Assembly: GCA_913056475.1 (NCBI GenBank)
Contig: CAJXMS010000102.1
Coordinates: 1-7,620 of the forward strand
Direction of reading: 5' to 3'
Length of the DNA stretch: 7,620 nucleotides
From: an uncultured Bacteroidota bacterium
Lineage (GTDB): Bacteria; Bacteroidota; Bacteroidia; Flavobacteriales; Schleiferiaceae
The notes below the pieces were generated by a model. The model was not told the DNA's origin and did no database searches. It saw only the letters and a list, made by a program, of their open reading frames with translations. Shown here in pieces: positions 5,109-7,620 of this stretch (position 1 is its first letter; each line of letters starts with the position of its first letter). The translations under genes were made by a program, and so were the position numbers.

Positions 5109-6512
5109 TTAACAACCTCCTTGGGGATTGATTTCAAATTCTTCTGTGCGTTCGGTGGCGGGGAATTGGAGGATCATACCGTCACAGTTCCAGGGATGAT
5201 CCCGGATAAGGATGTTTTCTCCTTCCAGCGCGCCGCGCCGTTTGAGCTGCTGAATGCGGTCTCCTTCGCCCAACATTTCGAGTCGGCGTTCTTTTTTAAC
5301 CGCTTCCAGCACGGTAGCCTGGGGGGTATTGAGGGGGATATTCATGGTATCGCTACCGTAGGCTCTTTCGCGGATATCATTAACATCACCTATGGCGGTA
5401 TTGACATCCCCTCCGCTCAGGAGTAGGGCCTGGGCCCGGAGCAGTTTCAGTCCGGTAAGGTGTTTTACGGGCACGTCAAAGTAGGGCTTATTAAAGCGAT
5501 TAATGGCCACGTACTCATCAGGGGTACCGGCATCGCGGAGCTCAAGCCAGGCGTTTACGCGGCGGTCCAGGGTATCGTTGCGATAGTTTTCGAAAAACTC
5601 GCCGGAAGCCCTTATGAAGGGAGGCTGGGCCAGGTCGGAGCGATAGTTGTTGGTAAAAGCGGTGCTGCGGAGGTCATTATTGGGTTGGAAGCTCCGGGTT
5701 TTGAAAATGATCTCGGGCACTACGGCGGTATCGGGCTGGAAGCGATCGATGATGGTATCCAGTTGGTAGCGATTGGACCCAATGACGGTGGCGGCTTCCG
5801 TGGCGGCCTGCTGATAATCGCCTTTTTGGAAATAAACCTCGGCGAGATAGGCCCGGGCAGCATCTACGGAGGCGCGGTAGGGATCTTTTTGGGGAAGCCC
5901 TCCGGAATTGATGGCCCGTTCGAGGTCCGCTATGATGTTTTGGTAACTCTCGGCTACCGTGGCGCGGGCGAGCACTTTCACATCGGTGGAGGTTTTGTAC
6001 ACCACGCCGGGGTGGCTGTTATCAGCGGTATAGCCATAGGGCTGTGCCCAGAGCTTAAGCACTTCCCAGTGGCTAATGGCCCTCAGGAAGTATACCTGGG
6101 CTTCGATTTCGGTTCGTTCTGCGGCCGAAAAGGGAAACTCCTCCAAAAGCTCCAGCAGGCGATTGGCCCGGAAGATAGTGATGTAGGGGTCGCCGTAAAT
6201 GCCGGAAACGGTTCCGTTAAAAATAGAAACGCTGTGGGAGAAGATCTGCCCCAGGTCGCCCGAATTGTTTTGCAGCGAGACATTATCGCCCAGCAGCTCA
6301 TTCGCGTATTGAATGCGGCCGTTGTAGATATTGGCGTTCACATCATAGCAGGACTGGAGTACTTCCATGACGTCCTGCTGAGAGGTAATGGCCTCGTCTT
6401 CTTTGAGCTGATCCCCGGGAACTTCCACATCCAGGATCTCGGTACAAGCGGCGCCTAAGAGGAGGGCTGCAAGGAAAAGGAAATGAGGTAAGCGTTGCGT
6501 CAGTGGTTTCAT
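5109..6512 (-). CDS. SusD/RagB family nutrient-binding outer-membrane lipoprotein
   Basis: SusD-like proteins sit on top of a SusC channel at the cell surface and capture glycans or peptides for import. The 467-residue protein starts with a lipoprotein signal ending LLLGAAC (Cys23), then TEILDVEVPGDQL, the usual short N-terminal segment. Family hallmarks appear in order: FLRAISHWEVLKLWAQPYG (142-160), the helical repeat ASVDAARAYLAEVYFQKGDY (214-233), LKLLRAQALLLSGGDVNTA (355-373) with NDIRERAYG, and VKKERRLEMLGEGDRIQQL (405-423), matching the family's ERR-E---EG-R pattern. Length is in the family's range, toward its shorter end. It begins 12 bp after the susC stop with no Shine-Dalgarno, as is normal in Bacteroidota. 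The substrate cannot be told from the sequence. Confidence 0.96.
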   Translation of the reverse strand: MKPLTQRLPHFLFLAALLLGAACTEILDVEVPGDQLKEDEAITSQQDVMEVLQSCYDVNANIYNGRIQYANELLGDNVSLQNNSGDLGQIFSHSVSIFNGTVSGIYGDPYITIFRANRLLELLEEFPFSAAERTEIEAQVYFLRAISHWEVLKLWAQPYGYTADNSHPGVVYKTSTDVKVLARATVAESYQNIIADLERAINSGGLPQKDPYRASVDAARAYLAEVYFQKGDYQQAATEAATVIGSNRYQLDTIIDRFQPDTAVVPEIIFKTRSFQPNNDLRSTAFTNNYRSDLAQPPFIRASGEFFENYRNDTLDRRVNAWLELRDAGTPDEYVAINRFNKPYFDVPVKHLTGLKLLRAQALLLSGGDVNTAIGDVNDIRERAYGSDTMNIPLNTPQATVLEAVKKERRLEMLGEGDRIQQLKRRGALEGENILIRDHPWNCDGMILQFPATERTEEFEINPQGGC

Positions 6513-6524
6513 AATGGGATAGGC

Positions 6525-7620
6525 TTAAAATGAGGCGTCGATTTTGATAGAGAAGGTGCGCTCCTGCGGGGGGGTGAGGTAAGTGGTGTTCAGGCTCATA
6601 TTACGGTCTGTCACATTGGTAAAATCCCGCGCCACTTCCGGATCTAATCCGGGGTAATCGGTGATGGTAAAGAGGTTGGTCCCGATGAGGGAAATGCTCA
6701 GGTCCTGCAAGCCCCAGTTTTGGGCGATTTCGCGATCTACCTGATAGGACACGGTGAGGTTACGGAGCCGGAGGTAGCTGGCATCTTGTACCCAGCGGTC
6801 GGTATTCCAGAAATCTTCGCCCAGGCCTTCGTAATTGCGGGGGTCGAGGGTCAGGCGGGGAAGGCGGGCTTGATCGCCGGGCTGCTGCCAGCGGTCGTAC
6901 ACCTGCTCGGTATAGTTCCAGTAATTGCCAAAGGCGGGCCAGGCGGTTTGCTGGTATTTGCCGGAGTGGTTGTACACATCTGCGCCGATGGAGTAAACGA
7001 AGAGGGCGCTAAATCGCCAGTTTTTATAGCCAAAGGTATTGGTAATACCCCCGATGGCATCGGGGATCCCTTTCCCTACGGGCCGGCGGTTGGCTTGATC
7101 ATACACTTTGGTAAGCTCCCCGGAAGCACTAAGGTATACGGGATCGCCGGTGGCGGGGTCAATATGATCTACGGGAACCATGTAAAAAGTACCCACGGAC
7201 TCGCCCTCCACCACGCGGGTGTCGTTGGTTCCGCCGGCTACGGCATCTTCCGAATATCCGCCCAGGCTGGTAATGCGGTTCCGGTTGAGCGCCACGTTAA
7301 AATTGGTCTTCCACCAGAAATCGCCGGTGAGGTTATTGGTGGTAAGGTTAAACTCCCAGCCGTAATTGAGAATACCGCCTACGTTGTCGGTAAAGGAGTT
7401 AAAGCCATTGATCCGCGGCAAGGCCACGTTCATAAGCACATCACGGGTGTTTTTTCGATAATAGGCCACTTCGCCGGTTATGCGGTCTTCCCAGAGCCCA
7501 AACTCCACGGTGGCGTCGATCACTTCGGTGGTTTCCCATTTAAGCCCAGGGTTGGGGGCATTGATGGGAAAGCGGATGGGCTGGTCATTATAGCCGGTTC
7601 CGTTTACCTGATAACGGGCC
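6525..7620 (-). CDS. SusC/RagA family TonB-dependent outer-membrane transporter, C-terminal part (5' end outside window)
   Basis: The frame stays open to the window edge: upstream of the GTG at 7523 it continues through ARYQVNGTGYNDQP and INAPNPGLKWETTEV, so that GTG is internal. About 365 of the roughly 1000 residues usual for the family are visible. They cover the C-terminal part of the 22-strand barrel: NPGLKWETTE, the LWEDRITGEVAYYRKNTRDVL strand pair, NVGGILNYGWEFNL, DRWVQDASYLRLRNLTVSY and GTNLFTITDYPGLDPEV, all standard SusC landmarks. The last residues, FSIKIDASF, end in Phe as outer-membrane barrels do. The plug and TonB box are outside the window. It pairs with the SusD-like gene 12 bp downstream, and energy comes from TonB/ExbBD. 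It is the most upstream visible operon gene, so the promoter and any regulator lie beyond the right edge. Confidence 0.97.
   Translation of the reverse strand, partial: ARYQVNGTGYNDQPIRFPINAPNPGLKWETTEVIDATVEFGLWEDRITGEVAYYRKNTRDVLMNVALPRINGFNSFTDNVGGILNYGWEFNLTTNNLTGDFWWKTNFNVALNRNRITSLGGYSEDAVAGGTNDTRVVEGESVGTFYMVPVDHIDPATGDPVYLSASGELTKVYDQANRRPVGKGIPDAIGGITNTFGYKNWRFSALFVYSIGADVYNHSGKYQQTAWPAFGNYWNYTEQVYDRWQQPGDQARLPRLTLDPRNYEGLGEDFWNTDRWVQDASYLRLRNLTVSYQVDREIAQNWGLQDLSISLIGTNLFTITDYPGLDPEVARDFTNVTDRNMSLNTTYLTPPQERTFSIKIDASF

Noticed and set aside
5089..5115. TTG start at 5115 for the DUF5004-like lipoprotein
   Set aside because: It overlaps the SusD stop, and the GGAGG there is directly adjacent, too close to act. 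The ATG at 5088 gives a normal lipoprotein signal.
3802..6458. Long plus-strand open frames (251, 163 and 332 residues) opposite the SUS genes
   Set aside because: They mirror the minus-strand genes, which have signal peptides and family motifs. The plus-strand translations show no recognisable domain and result from codon bias leaving few antisense stops.

Overview
The window looks like two pieces of DNA from different phyla, joined inside one gene. The left part (about 1-2040) reads as a gammaproteobacterium. It has the 3' end of pntB (proton-translocating NAD(P) transhydrogenase beta), a Shine-Dalgarno-led gene for a secreted DNRLRE/CBM96-like protein with an IPTL-type C-terminal sorting signal, a clean intrinsic terminator, a 190-bp nested palindromic element, and the last ~170 codons of an ABC exporter with proteobacterial-style sequence. 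The right part (about 2070-7620) reads as Bacteroidota, possibly a Lewinella/Saprospiraceae-like organism (family-level guess only). It has a SusC/SusD pair, a DUF5004-like lipoprotein, no Shine-Dalgarno sequences, and a TAnnTTTG promoter element directly before an ABC transporter start.

Layout: pntB 3' end (+, 1-339); short gap; IPTL-CTERM/DNRLRE protein (+, 471-1256) with terminator (1338-1361); non-coding stretch 1362-1720 with short direct repeats and the large palindrome (1440-1629); MsbA-like ABC exporter (-, 1721-3583) carrying the phylum switch near its LSGGQ motif (about 2039-2068); leaderless-type promoter (3590-3597); terminator (3671-3707) closing a minus-strand SUS-like operon. 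In transcription order that operon is susC-like (7620-6525, 5' end outside the window), susD-like (6512-5109), a DUF5004-like lipoprotein (5088-4615) and a secreted two-repeat protein in the SusE position (4608-3733).

The four right-hand genes are packed with gaps of 6-20 bp and end at one terminator, so they form one transcription unit. In such loci SusC is the TonB-dependent outer-membrane channel, SusD the lid that captures the glycan, and the downstream lipoproteins or secreted proteins help bind substrate at the cell surface. No glycoside hydrolase or regulator lies in the window, so the substrate cannot be read.

No convincing new defence or mobile system was seen. The most notable points are the cross-phylum chimera inside the ABC gene, most simply an assembly misjoin at a conserved motif, and the large nested palindrome in the gammaproteobacterial part.
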